64,000 nucleotides of DNA from Brucellaceae bacterium (GCA_020637755.1 JACKJW010000011.1:1-64000), one strand, 5' to 3'; counted from the first letter of the stretch, positions 34,002-43,189 are shown. The notes: a model not told the origin generated them from the sequence alone. A program made the numbers and translations.

Positions 34002-34795
34002 GCGTCCTCAGCCTCGCCGAAATCCAGCAGCGCATGCAGGAGGCAATCCTTGCCGCCTCCCCGTCCGATAACGCCATCGGGCTGATCGCCCGGCCAGCCA
34101 CCGGATCGGCGGAAACCCGGCTGGAAACCTACCGTTCCGCCTATCGCATTCGTCTCCTTGCAATCCTGCGCGAGGATTTCGATGCGCTGCACGAATTTCT
34201 GGGGGACACGGATTTCGACATGCTCGCTGCCGCCTATCTGGAGGCGCATCCCTCGCACACGCCCGATGCCCGCTGGTTCGGTGACGGTCTCGCCGCCTTT
34301 GCCGCGAGCGCAACACCCTTCGCCGCCCATCCCGTCATCGCGGAACTGGCAGCCCTGCAATGGGCATTGGGCAAGGCCTTCGACGCCCACGACGCCCCGG
34401 CCGCCACGATTGATGACCTCGCCGCTGTGCCGGCGGACCACGCCGCGGAATTGGCTTTTGCGTTCCACCCCTGTGTCAGCATCCTGACCCGCACCACCAA
34501 CGCCGCAGAAATCCTCACCGCGCTACGCAGCGGCAGCGATCCGGTCGCGCCCGAGACGGTGGACGATGGCGCGCTCATCCTTGTCTGGCGGGCAGAAAGC
34601 CGGGCCCGTTACCGCGTGCTGGAGGCTGAAGAAGCCATGCTGGCGCGGGAGGCCGCGTCGGGTGCGTCCTTCGCCCTGCTCTGCGAGATGGCCGCCATGA
34701 TGCGCGATGACGGAAACGCGGCCATGCGCGTGGCCGGTGTGCTGCGCACCTGGCTCGAAAGCGGCATCGTTTCGGAACTGCGCGTTCAGTCCTGA
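33998..34795 (+). CDS. bufC: BufC-like partner protein (DUF2063)
   Basis: The 265-residue protein has the DUF2063 N-terminal helical domain (LSLAEIQQRMQEAILA, then RLETYRSAYRIRLLAILREDFDALHEFLGD) and a C-terminal wHTH-like part. DUF2063 proteins associate with DUF692 enzymes and recognise the leader of the precursor. It overlaps bufB by four bases (ATGA) and converges on ttcA with a 10-base overlap at the 3' ends. Confidence 0.88.
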   Translation: MSVLSLAEIQQRMQEAILAASPSDNAIGLIARPATGSAETRLETYRSAYRIRLLAILREDFDALHEFLGDTDFDMLAAAYLEAHPSHTPDARWFGDGLAAFAASATPFAAHPVIAELAALQWALGKAFDAHDAPAATIDDLAAVPADHAAELAFAFHPCVSILTRTTNAAEILTALRSGSDPVAPETVDDGALILVWRAESRARYRVLEAEEAMLAREAASGASFALLCEMAAMMRDDGNAAMRVAGVLRTWLESGIVSELRVQS

Positions 34796-35658
34796 GCGGG
34801 ATCAGTCCCCAATCCGGCGGCAAGCCCGGCAAAATCGAACAATTTCCGGTCCAGCAGATGGCTCGGGCGCACATTGGTCAGCGCGCGGATCATCGTGTCC
34901 TTGCGGCCCGGCATGCGCCGCTCGATATCGTCCAGCATCGCCTTCATGGCATTGCGCTGAAGCCCGTCCTGGCTGCCGCAGAGATTGCACGGGATGATCG
35001 GAAATTCGAGATGGCGCGCCAGCTTCTCCATGTCGGCTTCGGCACAGAAGGCCAGCGGGCGCAGCACTTCCACATCGCCCTCATCGTTCAGCAGCTTCGG
35101 TGGCATGGAAGCCAGCCGCCCGCCATGAAAGAGGTTCATGAAGAAGGTTTCGAGAATGTCCTCGCGGTGATGTCCGAGCACCAGCGCCGAACACCCCTCC
35201 TCGCGAGCCACCCGGTAGAGATGCCCGCGCCTGAGCCGTGAGCACAGCGAGCAATAGGTGGCGGTCTCCGGCAGCTTGTCCGTCACCACCGAATAAGTGT
35301 CCTGGTGTTCAATGCGGTGCACGATACCGTTGGCACTCAGCCAGTCTGGCAGGATGTGCTTGGGAAAGCCCGGCTGACCCTGATCCAGATTGCAGGCGAT
35401 GAGCTCGACCGGCAGCAGCCCCCGCCATTTCAGGTCGAGCAGCAGCGCCAGCAGGCCGAAACTGTCCTTGCCGCCGGAAAGCGCGACGAGCCAGCGCGCA
35501 CCGGGGCGCACCATGCCATAGTCGTCCAGCGCCTGACGCGCCTGCCGCAACAGCCGCTTGCGCAGCTTGTTGAATTCGCCCGTGGCCTCCACGCGCGCGA
35601 ACAGCGGATGGCAGCCCGCCTCGTCGCCCGCATCGGTCAGGGACACGTGTTCGTTCAT
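34786..35658 (-). CDS. ttcA: tRNA 2-thiocytidine(32) synthetase
   Basis: The 290-residue ATP-dependent thiolase adds sulphur to cytidine 32 in tRNA. The PP-loop is SGGKDS at residues 61-66, and the [4Fe-4S] site is built from C136-C139 (YCSLC) and C224-C227 (PCNLC), the arrangement of TtcA. GHHREDILETFFMN and NLF are also conserved. Its start overlaps the methyltransferase stop by four bases. Confidence 0.94.
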   Translation of the reverse strand: MNEHVSLTDAGDEAGCHPLFARVEATGEFNKLRKRLLRQARQALDDYGMVRPGARWLVALSGGKDSFGLLALLLDLKWRGLLPVELIACNLDQGQPGFPKHILPDWLSANGIVHRIEHQDTYSVVTDKLPETATYCSLCSRLRRGHLYRVAREEGCSALVLGHHREDILETFFMNLFHGGRLASMPPKLLNDEGDVEVLRPLAFCAEADMEKLARHLEFPIIPCNLCGSQDGLQRNAMKAMLDDIERRMPGRKDTMIRALTNVRPSHLLDRKLFDFAGLAAGLGTDPAQD

Positions 35659-36635
35659 GCGGGCCCTGCCGCGCGGATTGCCTTGGCGGCAAAATGCTCA
35701 GCCACATCGCGATGCGTGCGGAATTTGCGCGCTTCCACAAGCTCCATCAGGCGGCGGCCCATGACGGAGAAGAAGCGGCCGAGCGGCCCGCCCTGTTTCG
35801 GCTGCGGCAGGGTGCGCGCATTATAGGCGTCCATCGCGGCCTTCATGTCGCGGGCATTCTCCGCCGCGCCTTCCGGCATGACGAAGGGCTTATCCGATTT
35901 GACGAAGAAACCGGCCGTCGCATCGGCAAAACGGTCTGCCGATTGCGGCAATTCCTCAAAGCCCGCCAGCCGTGCGGCCAGCCGCAGCGTGTAGGGGCTG
36001 TGATTGAAGATATGGCCATAGTGGAACAGCTTGCCATGCAGGCGCATGGCCGCATCGTTGCGTGTATTCGGAACGATGAGGAACAGCACACCATCATCGG
36101 CAAGCCAGCGGCGCAGCACCTTCAGCGAGCGCACCGGATCGCGCATATGCTCCAGCACATGCGACAGGCGGATGAGATCGAAGGAGCCGTCGGAAAATTC
36201 GGTCTCTTCCAGCGTCTGCGTCATCACGTTCAGGCCGAGCTTGTCGCGCGTATAGGCCGAATAGTCGCGGTTCGGCTCCACGCCAAGGCTGTCGATCCCG
36301 GCCTTCGAGGCAATGAACATGAACTCGCCGGAGCCCGAACCCAGGTCCAGCAGCTTCTTCCGGCCCTTGTAGATGTCATGGTTGCGCACATAGTGGCGCG
36401 CGATGCGCTCGAAATTGCGCCAGACCTGCCGCATGCGCGGTTCAGCCGCGCCCTTGTATTCCTTGCGGTAGTCCTGCGTGTAGAAGGCCGCAAGCTCTTC
36501 ATCTGTCGGGATCGGATCATTGGTGATGATCCCGCAGCCCATGCAGATGACTGTCTTGAGCGGTTTGCCGTGGCGGTCGCGTTCCGAAACCGTCTCGAAA
36601 TGCGTTCCGCCGCAAAGCTGGCAGGGTTCGGTCAT
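35655..36635 (-). CDS. class I SAM-dependent methyltransferase with N-terminal zinc ribbon
   Basis: The 326-residue protein begins with a CxxC-CxxC zinc ribbon (CQLCGG and CMGCG within the first 35 residues). A Rossmann methyltransferase domain follows, with LLDLGSGSGEF as motif I near residue 90 and SHVLEHMRDPVRSLKVL as motif post-II. This combination resembles sugar or lipid C-methyltransferases of the Methyltransf_13/11 type, but no substrate can be named. Coupled to ttcA by an ATGA overlap. The start at 36635 follows GGGCGCATCCCC and excludes an unconserved extension through the rpsD terminator. Confidence 0.85.
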   Translation of the reverse strand: MTEPCQLCGGTHFETVSERDRHGKPLKTVICMGCGIITNDPIPTDEELAAFYTQDYRKEYKGAAEPRMRQVWRNFERIARHYVRNHDIYKGRKKLLDLGSGSGEFMFIASKAGIDSLGVEPNRDYSAYTRDKLGLNVMTQTLEETEFSDGSFDLIRLSHVLEHMRDPVRSLKVLRRWLADDGVLFLIVPNTRNDAAMRLHGKLFHYGHIFNHSPYTLRLAARLAGFEELPQSADRFADATAGFFVKSDKPFVMPEGAAENARDMKAAMDAYNARTLPQPKQGGPLGRFFSVMGRRLMELVEARKFRTHRDVAEHFAAKAIRAAGPA

Positions 36636-36707
36636 GGGGATGCGCCCTCTGGGACATGGCAGGGAGGAAATTTCTGCCTGTTTATTGCCGTCAGCCGCCA
36701 CGGGCAA

Positions 36708-36736
36708 CAAAAAAGCGGCCCCTTTCGGAGCCGCCT
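36708..36736 (-). terminator. rho-independent terminator of rpsD
   Basis: On the minus strand GGCGGCTCC pairs with GGGGCCGC around GAAA and is followed by TTTTTTG. It lies just downstream of rpsD and within the 5' flank of the methyltransferase gene. Confidence 0.8.
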
Positions 36737-36760
36737 TGATGGCCGCAATGGCAACAAACC

Positions 36761-37378
36761 TTAGCGCGAATAGAATTCGACGACCAGGTTCGGTTCCATC
36801 TGCACCGCATAGGGCACATCGGACAGGCCCGGAATGGCCTTGAACGTGGCAACCATCTTGTTGTGGTCCACTTCGATGTAGTCCGGCACGTCACGCTCGG
36901 CGAGCTGGGTCGCTTCGAGCACGATGGCAAGCTGCTTGGACTTCTCACGCACTTCGATCACATCGCCCGGACGGCAACGGAACGACTGGATGTTCACGCG
37001 GCGGCCGTTGACGTTCACATGGCCGTGGTTGACGAACTGGCGGGCCGCGAAGATCGTCGGAACGAACTTGGCGCGGTAGACAACGGCGTCGAGGCGCGAT
37101 TCCAGCAAGCCGATCAGGTTGTCCGGGGTGTCGCCCTTGCGGCGGTCGGCCTCGGTGTAGATGGCGCGGAACTGCTTTTCGGAGATATCGCCATAGTAGC
37201 CCTTCAGCTTCTGCTTGGCGCGCAGCTGCACGCCGAAGTCCGAAAGCTTGCCCTTGCGGCGCTGGCCGTGCTGGCCGGGGCCGTATTCACGCTTGTTCAC
37301 CGGGGACTTCGGACGGCCCCAGATGTTTTCGCCCATGCGGCGGTCGAGTTTGTACTTGGCGGATTCGCGCTTGCTCAT
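36761..37378 (-). CDS. rpsD: 30S ribosomal protein S4
   Basis: The 205-residue primary rRNA-binding protein of the small subunit. It starts MSKRESAKYKLDRRMGENIWG, and the S4 domain is visible in RLDAVVYRAKF, then HGHVNVNGRRVNI (about 95-155). It lacks the zinc-binding cysteines of the C+ form, as in other Rhizobiales. Start at 37378 gives the conserved N-terminus; five extra residues upstream are unlikely. Confidence 0.98.
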   Translation of the reverse strand: MSKRESAKYKLDRRMGENIWGRPKSPVNKREYGPGQHGQRRKGKLSDFGVQLRAKQKLKGYYGDISEKQFRAIYTEADRRKGDTPDNLIGLLESRLDAVVYRAKFVPTIFAARQFVNHGHVNVNGRRVNIQSFRCRPGDVIEVREKSKQLAIVLEATQLAERDVPDYIEVDHNKMVATFKAIPGLSDVPYAVQMEPNLVVEFYSR

Positions 37379-37576
37379 CGCATTCCCTTTCAAAACGTTG
37401 CACCCGCAACCTCATGTTACGGGTGAAGGAAACACGCCCTCCTCTGGAAGCCTTTTGCGCTTCCTGACAGGCACTCCCACGCACGCATTGCGGAAAGAAC
37501 CACGGGACATGTCAACAAAACACCGGCCCTGAAAGAGCCGGAGTTGGCGGTTCACTAGTCGTAGTGCCACCGATTG

Positions 37577-37993
37577 TCAACCGGCATCGGCCTTGTCGAA
37601 CTGCGCTTGCGCGTCCCTGAGCCTTTGCCGGTTTTCCGCCGCCCAGTGCCCGAGCGCGGCAACCGGACCGGCGAGCGACCGTCCGAATGCCGTCAGCTCA
37701 TATTCCACCGAGGGCGGATTGGTCGGAAAGACTGTACGCGCCACCAGCCCGTCGCGCTCCAGCCCGCGCAGCGTCACGGTCAGCATGCGTTGCGAAATGC
37801 CCTCGATGCGCCGTTTGAGCGCATTGAAGCGCAGCGGGCCCGGCTGCAGCATGAAGATGACCAGCAGGCTCCATGTGTCGCCCACGCGGCGCAGCACCTC
37901 ACGGATCGGGCACGAGCCGTCATCATCGGGCTGGAACCCCGGATTGGTGATCAGCAGCGGTGCGGCATCCCCTTCCCCCGTTCGCGCATTCAT
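37577..37993 (-). CDS. HxlR family transcriptional regulator
   Basis: The 138-residue winged-helix protein shows the HxlR signature: CPIREVLRRVGDTWSLLVIFML, PLRFNALKRRIEGISQRMLTVTLRGLERDGLVAR and PPSVEYELTAFG. A single cysteine (C28) in the N-terminal helix is the redox/aldehyde sensing residue in several HxlR members. It is divergent from the NAD(P)-binding oxidoreductase across a 31-bp palindrome, implying repression of that gene and of itself. Confidence 0.93.
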   Translation of the reverse strand: MNARTGEGDAAPLLITNPGFQPDDDGSCPIREVLRRVGDTWSLLVIFMLQPGPLRFNALKRRIEGISQRMLTVTLRGLERDGLVARTVFPTNPPSVEYELTAFGRSLAGPVAALGHWAAENRQRLRDAQAQFDKADAG

Positions 37994-38056
37994 GGCGGTT
38001 CCTTCCGTGTGCCCTGGTGAGGAAATGATGCGTCCTTACGGAACCCGTCACTTCGC

Positions 38057-38087
38057 GCTATCTGGTTACTATTGATAACCTGATAGC
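38057..38087. promoter_or_regulatory. 31-bp palindromic HxlR operator
   Basis: Left arm GCTATCTGGTTA (38057-38068) and right arm TAACCTGATAGC (38076-38087) are inverted with 11 of 12 matches around a 7-bp centre. It lies between the HxlR gene (64 bp from its start) and the oxidoreductase gene (43 bp before its ATG). It is almost certainly the regulator's binding site. Confidence 0.75.
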
Positions 38088-38129
38088 AAATCGTGCCTGT
38101 ATTTTCCAGTGGCACGGGAAAGGACCACC

Positions 38130-38768
38130 ATGAAAATCGCCCTGATCGGCGCCACCGGCCACGTCGGTTCTGCCATTCTCGCCGAAGCCGCCCGGCGCGG
38201 CCATTCTGTCACCGCCATCGTCCGCAATCCTGGCAAGGTCTCCACCCTGCCCGGCGTCAAGGCCGTGACCGCCGATGCAGCCGATGCGGCTGCGTTGTCA
38301 CCGCTCCTTGCCGGTCATGACGTCGTCATTTCCGCTTTCAACGGCGGCTGGGGCGATCCGGACATCTACAACAAGCATCTCGACGGCTCGCGCGCCATCG
38401 CAAGCGCTGCAGACAAGGCCGGCATCCGGCTGATCATGGTGGGCGGCGCAGGCAGCCTGCATGCGCCGGACGGCTCGCAGTTCGTCGATTCCCCGCAATT
38501 CCCGGAAGCCTGGAAGGCCGGAGCGCTGGCCGCCCGCGACATTCTGACCGAGTTGAAGGCCAAGGGCGGCACGGGCTGGACCTTCGTGTCACCGGCCATG
38601 GAACTGTCACCGGGCGAGCGCACCGGCACCTACCGCCTCGGCACCGAAACCCCGGTCTGGGATGCGGAGAACCACAACCGCGCCACCACGGGTGATCTTG
38701 CCGATGCCATCCTGAACGAGGCCGAAAAGCCGCAATTTGCGGGCAAGCGCTTCACGCTCGGCTATTGA
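38130..38768 (+). CDS. NAD(P)-binding oxidoreductase (NmrA/SDR-like)
   Basis: The 212-residue Rossmann protein begins KIALIGATGHVGSAILAEAARRGH, the GxxGxxG dinucleotide loop. VISAFNGG and VGGAGSLHAPDG are typical of the YwnB/NmrA-like NAD(P)H-binding family, which act as quinone or aldehyde reductases or as redox sensors. AGGACCACC precedes the ATG at 38130. Being divergent from an HxlR regulator, it is likely induced by an electrophile or redox stress. Confidence 0.9.
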   Translation: MKIALIGATGHVGSAILAEAARRGHSVTAIVRNPGKVSTLPGVKAVTADAADAAALSPLLAGHDVVISAFNGGWGDPDIYNKHLDGSRAIASAADKAGIRLIMVGGAGSLHAPDGSQFVDSPQFPEAWKAGALAARDILTELKAKGGTGWTFVSPAMELSPGERTGTYRLGTETPVWDAENHNRATTGDLADAILNEAEKPQFAGKRFTLGY

Positions 38769-38794
38769 GCAAGGCAAGACCGCAACAATAGGTC

Positions 38795-38827
38795 AAAGCC
38801 CGCGCGTCGGAAAGACGCGCGGGCTTT
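38795..38827. terminator. bidirectional terminator between convergent genes
   Basis: AAAGCCCGCGCGTC (38795-38808) and GACGCGCGGGCTTT (38814-38827) pair perfectly over 14 bases with a 5-base loop, with T or A runs at both ends. It ends both the oxidoreductase and the phoX-family transcripts. Confidence 0.88.
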
Positions 38828-38876
38828 CAGTGATCCGGACAGATGGCGCCCGAGGTGCGCCAGCCGTACTGCCGGA

Positions 38877-40622
38877 TTACATGCCGGCCTTGACCGCAGG
38901 GAACGGTCCCACATAGCCGATATAGGCGCGGGCATCGGCAGGGTCGGTCAGCTTGTCTTCGTCGGATTCGCCGTAAGGATGCTGCACAACGCCCATCAGG
39001 TAGCCATGGCCATTGATGTCGCCATACCAGTAGGGCGAGGTCGTCTCTGACCCGTATGGCGTGGTGAAGATGCGGGTCAGGCTCTTCCTGTCCAGATCAA
39101 ATGCCCACATGGCGTCGTTCTGGTGACCTGAGCCGGTATCCTCGCCGATGATCAGGGTACGCGTCCCGGTGATGAAGGTCAGGTTGTCCGGATTGGCAAT
39201 GCCGTCAATGTCGCAGCTATTCCCGGCATAGGGTGAACCGTCTTCATATTTGGCAGGCTTGCCCTCCACCAGGGCACGGGCAGACGTGGCCACCATCGAG
39301 CCGTCAACGTCCAGTTCGTAGACGGCACCACACTTGTTGGCCGTGAGCTTGATGTCGTTTCGGCCGCCCTTGTCATACTTGTTGTCCTTGACGGCATCCT
39401 CCATGCCGCTGGAGACCTCCGACATGGCCAGATAGAGCTTGGAATCGGTTGCGTTGAAGGTGATGCCCTCCATTTTCCTGAACTCGGTCGTGGCCCCCAT
39501 CATTGAGGCATAGCGCCGGGTTTCGAGGCGCGAGGCAGCCATTTCCATGCCGTCCCTGACCTTGAGGCACTCTGCGCGGCCTTCGGCATTGGACGCCATG
39601 AAGCCCTGCGCGCAGGATCCGTCATCGGCCATGTCGCCGGTCTCGAAGATCTGCGAAAACGTCACGCCGCCTTCAATCAGCTTGGCGACAGACGCATCAT
39701 CTCCGTGGCCAAGATCGATCCAGCTCATCTCGGCCTCACCGGCACCCTCGTTCGATGTCTGCGTCCATTTGGCAGCGTAGAGCGCGCCTGCGGACAGGTC
39801 GCCTTCCTTGTCGGCCACGAAGCGGAACAGCCCGGTATTGGTGCCATCATCGGAGATGTAGACGGTCTTCTTGTCCGGCATCACATAGCCAAGTTCCACC
39901 GCCACGCGGCCGGCAGCAAAGTGCTTGTGCGGGGTCGCCGAGCCGTCGTCAGCCACCGTGATCTCAACGAGGTAGCCATAACGGTAGGGATTGAAGGCAG
40001 CACGGAAAGCTTCCAGCGACATGTCTGCGGGATTGACACCGAAATAGCGCACCATCGGCTTGTAGTAATCGTCGATCTGGTCAAGCGCTGTGGCCGCTTC
40101 GACCGCGCGGGCGTCGGCCGGGTATTCCTCCGAACCCAGATGGCTGTTCCACGGCGTCACAGAACCGGCGCAAGGCACCCAGAGACCGCCAAGGGTCGAG
40201 AAATCGATCGGCTTGCTGGACGTCACCGTCAGATTGCCGTCGCTGTCCTGCTTGAGTTCGGAGATGTACATCGCACCCGGACGGGCCTCGAAATGGGTGA
40301 TGCTGAACAGCTTGCCGCCAACGGTCAGCAGCGATGTGAAATCGGCATCCGGAGAATCCTCCGCCACCCCCTTCTCGTTCATCACCGGCTTGCCATCCTT
40401 GTCCAGAAGCTTGCCAATGCCGTTGTCACCGGAACGGAACAGCACGTGATAGCCGATCTTCGCCGGCATGCCGTCAACCGTGACAGCCTCGGACGCCACC
40501 ACCGCCCGTTTCTCGGCATCGGTGCCGGGAAACTTGACCGGGGCAAACGAGATGTCTGCGGCCAACGCCACCGAGGGCAGGACCGCAAGTGCAGTGATCA
40601 TCATGAGAGTGGTTTTGAGCAT
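38877..40622 (-). CDS. PhoX family phosphatase-like protein (DUF839)
   Basis: The 581-residue exported protein has a signal peptide (LPSVALA, cleavage near residue 21) without an evident twin arginine. The DUF839/PhoX propeller contains GGLWVPCAGSVTPWNSHLGSEEY (about 145-170), EFRKMEGITF, and GEDTGSGHQNDAMW, where calcium and iron ligands (C, E, D) sit in PhoX. Alkaline phosphatases of this family release phosphate from organic esters in the periplasm. A weak direct repeat of TCAT 11 bp apart upstream might be a Pho box, but is not convincing. Confidence 0.85.
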   Translation of the reverse strand: MLKTTLMMITALAVLPSVALAADISFAPVKFPGTDAEKRAVVASEAVTVDGMPAKIGYHVLFRSGDNGIGKLLDKDGKPVMNEKGVAEDSPDADFTSLLTVGGKLFSITHFEARPGAMYISELKQDSDGNLTVTSSKPIDFSTLGGLWVPCAGSVTPWNSHLGSEEYPADARAVEAATALDQIDDYYKPMVRYFGVNPADMSLEAFRAAFNPYRYGYLVEITVADDGSATPHKHFAAGRVAVELGYVMPDKKTVYISDDGTNTGLFRFVADKEGDLSAGALYAAKWTQTSNEGAGEAEMSWIDLGHGDDASVAKLIEGGVTFSQIFETGDMADDGSCAQGFMASNAEGRAECLKVRDGMEMAASRLETRRYASMMGATTEFRKMEGITFNATDSKLYLAMSEVSSGMEDAVKDNKYDKGGRNDIKLTANKCGAVYELDVDGSMVATSARALVEGKPAKYEDGSPYAGNSCDIDGIANPDNLTFITGTRTLIIGEDTGSGHQNDAMWAFDLDRKSLTRIFTTPYGSETTSPYWYGDINGHGYLMGVVQHPYGESDEDKLTDPADARAYIGYVGPFPAVKAGM

Positions 40623-40729
40623 GGACTCTGTCCTTCACATGGAAATGGGGATCCGTGCGAAAGCTAAGGTGCCTTCATGAAGGCCGGATGACGCACCCGG
40701 AAGTGCGATTGCCATGGAAGGGCCAATCC

Positions 40730-41290
40730 CTATTTGTCCCAATCCTCATAGGCAGGACACTGGCCATCGGGCAGGCGCTCCAGCCGGAAGGACCTGTCAT
40801 CACGGCCCGGCTTGAGGGGGACGGCAGCATCCTCGTCCTCCTCATCGCCGTCACAGGATTCGCTGAGCCGGATGCCCCACATGTCGTCGAAGGAGACGAG
40901 CAGCGCCCCGTCCTCGCGCGGCTTCAAAAAGACCCCCCCGCCATCGCATTCGATGCCGCAAAAGGCCTTGCCGTCGCGTTCCATGCACGGCCCGGTGCCG
41001 TGCGCCTGCTTTTTCGCGCCGCGCCGGTCAACACGCATCTGGAACATGTAGTCGCCGAAGGGTTCGTTTCCCTCCTGTTCGAACACGTGCCATGTCAGGC
41101 GGAACTCCATGCCGGTGACGGTCTGGTGCGGATGCGTCTTCAGGTGAGCGGCATCATAGACCCGCGCGAAACAGGCCCTTGCTTCGGGTTCCACCGGAAC
41201 GATGGCCGCCAGAAGCGGTGATGGCTCCGGCATCTGCGCCAGCGCAGGAGAGCTGAGGCAGAAGGCAAGGAGGAGGAGCGCTGTGCGCAT
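40730..41290 (-). CDS. exported protein of unknown function
   Basis: The 186-residue protein has a clear signal peptide (MRTALLLLAFCLSSPALA) with cleavage near residue 18, and four cysteines in the mature part (ARACFAR, GPCMER, FCGIECDGGG, SCDGD). An acidic cluster DGDEEDEDAA lies near the C-terminus. No family is recognised. It lies between the phoX-like gene and murI on the same strand. The 17-residue upstream extension does not fit a signal peptide and was dropped. Confidence 0.75.
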   Translation of the reverse strand: MRTALLLLAFCLSSPALAQMPEPSPLLAAIVPVEPEARACFARVYDAAHLKTHPHQTVTGMEFRLTWHVFEQEGNEPFGDYMFQMRVDRRGAKKQAHGTGPCMERDGKAFCGIECDGGGVFLKPREDGALLVSFDDMWGIRLSESCDGDEEDEDAAVPLKPGRDDRSFRLERLPDGQCPAYEDWDK

Positions 41291-41356
41291 GGCATCACCT
41301 GTTCGCTGAAAGCCCCTCGTTGCAACGATAGCACAGGCCACATCCCCGGCAAGCGC

Positions 41357-42148
41357 TCAGGCGAAGGTGCTGAAACCGAAGCCGCGCATCAGGCGCCTGA
41401 GCGCCGGATCGGGATTGCCCGAGGTAAAGACCGCCACATCCTCCTCGGCCGGGGCCGCCCTTGTGCCGCCAGCCTCCCCCAGCATCGCCATGGCGCGCCG
41501 CGCGATTGCCTCCGACGTGTCGATCCAGTCCACCGGCCAGGGCGCCATCTTGCGCATGCGGTTGACGAGAAACGGGTAGTGCGTGCACGCGAGCACCACG
41601 ATGTCGGTGCGACGGCCGTCCCTCTCCACGAAGCATGGGGCAATCTCGGCGCTCACCGCCGCTTCGTCCACGAAACCATGACGCATGTAGTCTTCCGCCA
41701 GCCGCGCAAGGTTTTCCGATCCGACCAGGCGCACATGGCACTGCGTGGCATATTTCTGGATGAGGTCGCGCGTATATTGACGCTTCACCGTGCCCGGCGT
41801 CGCCAGCACCGAGACCAGGCCGGACGCGGTGCGTTCGGCGGCAGGCTTCACCGCAGGCACCGTGCCGACAAAGCGCTCCGCCGGATAGGTCGCCCGCAAA
41901 TGCTCGATGGCCAGCGTCGAGGCCGTGTTGCAGGCAATCACGATGATGTCCGGCTTCCAGCGTGCGATGAGGTCGCTGAACAGCCCCGTCATCCGCCCCT
42001 TCAGCGCCTCCTCCTCCCACGCTCCGTAGGGAAAGGCCGCGTCATCGGCCACGTAGACGTAGCGATAGTCGGGCAGCAGGATGCGCGCTTCCTTGATGAC
42101 CGAAAGTCCGCCAATGCCGCTGTCGAAGAAAAGGATCGTCCCGGACAT
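41357..42148 (-). CDS. murI: glutamate racemase
   Basis: The 263-residue cofactor-independent racemase supplies D-glutamate for peptidoglycan. FFDSGIGGLSV at the start binds substrate, and the two catalytic cysteines are C73 in IACNTAS and C188 in LACTHYPF. VADDAAFPYG is also conserved. The gene is followed 50 bp upstream by the TrmJ-like methyltransferase on the same strand. Confidence 0.96.
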   Translation of the reverse strand: MSGTILFFDSGIGGLSVIKEARILLPDYRYVYVADDAAFPYGAWEEEALKGRMTGLFSDLIARWKPDIIVIACNTASTLAIEHLRATYPAERFVGTVPAVKPAAERTASGLVSVLATPGTVKRQYTRDLIQKYATQCHVRLVGSENLARLAEDYMRHGFVDEAAVSAEIAPCFVERDGRRTDIVVLACTHYPFLVNRMRKMAPWPVDWIDTSEAIARRAMAMLGEAGGTRAAPAEEDVAVFTSGNPDPALRRLMRGFGFSTFA

Positions 42149-42198
42149 GATGCCCCGTTGAACTCCGCCCTGCCCGTCCGGGCGCTTGTGCTGCAGCC

Positions 42199-42993
42199 TC
42201 AGTCCTCGGGTGGGCCATCGCCACGCCGCCGCTCCGGCGTAAACCTGTCGAGAGAGGATATCACGCCGCGCAGCACGTCAATCTCGGCGGCAAAGAATCC
42301 CGGACGGGTGAAGACGGCGCGCAGGTTGTCCACCATTTTCGGCTTCTTGTCGGCGGTGCGGAAATAGCCGCGCTTGTCCAGCGCCTCTTCCAGATGGCCG
42401 AGCAGGCCCTGCAATTGACCCTTGCGCGCCGGCAGCATCTCCGGGCCGGAGAAATTCGTGTCAGTCACGCTCTCAAGTCCGCCCTTCATCCACTCATAGC
42501 TCATCAGCAGCACGGCCTGGGCAATATTGAGCGAGGCAAAGGCGGGGTTGACCGGAAAGGTCACGATCTCGTCGGCAAGGCTGACTTCTTCATTGGACAG
42601 GCCAAACCGTTCCCGCCCGAACAGGATGGCGGTGCGCTGGCCGGCTGCGTGGCGGGCCCGCAGCATGGCAGAAGCCTCCACTGGGCTGCGCACCACCTTG
42701 AACCCGTCGCGGATGCGCGCCGTCGTGGCGAAGACGAATTCCATGTCGGCAATCGCCTCGGAAAGCGAAGCGAAGACCTGTGTTACGTCAATGACGTGAT
42801 CGGCCTTGCTCGCCGCCGAGCGGGCCTTTTCCGACGGCCATCCGTCACGCGGATTGACAAGCCGCAACTCCGCCAGGCCGAAATTCGCCATGGCGCGGGC
42901 GACCATGCCGATGTTTTCGCCAAGCTGGGGCTCGACCAGCACGATGACGGGCCCGTCCGCGATGAGGGTCTGGTGCTTGTCGGTTCCGGCCAT
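42199..42993 (-). CDS. RNA 2'-O-methyltransferase, TrmJ/SpoU family
   Basis: The 264-residue SPOUT methyltransferase begins with VIVLVEPQLGENIGMVARAM, motif 1 of the SpoU/TrmH knot. It contains ILFGRERFGLSNEEV near 145 (motif 2) and LNIAQAVLLMSYEW near 180 (motif 3), and a C-terminal helical extension, the TrmJ layout. TrmJ methylates position 32 of tRNA, so with ttcA (also C32) the segment holds two tRNA anticodon-loop enzymes. Start at 42993; the extra 25 residues upstream are not conserved. Confidence 0.92.
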   Translation of the reverse strand: MAGTDKHQTLIADGPVIVLVEPQLGENIGMVARAMANFGLAELRLVNPRDGWPSEKARSAASKADHVIDVTQVFASLSEAIADMEFVFATTARIRDGFKVVRSPVEASAMLRARHAAGQRTAILFGRERFGLSNEEVSLADEIVTFPVNPAFASLNIAQAVLLMSYEWMKGGLESVTDTNFSGPEMLPARKGQLQGLLGHLEEALDKRGYFRTADKKPKMVDNLRAVFTRPGFFAAEIDVLRGVISSLDRFTPERRRGDGPPED

Positions 42994-43189
42994 GGGCGCA
43001 TCGCTCCTTGCCGCGCTCTCCTGCCACAGCTTGCGCGTCAAGGAAACAGCCGGGATCAGGAAAGGCACCGGCCGCGCCGCTTGTCGCGGGCACGGCCGGC
43101 ATGGAAGTCCTCACCCCAATCGGGACCTCCTGGTTGGCATGTCCGAAACCGCCATGCCGGGCATGATGCACCGGCGCGGCCGCTCCACT

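Noticed and set aside
38877..40729. Pho box before the phoX-like gene
   Set aside because: Only a TCAT repeat with 11-bp spacing is visible, too far from the CTGTCAT consensus.
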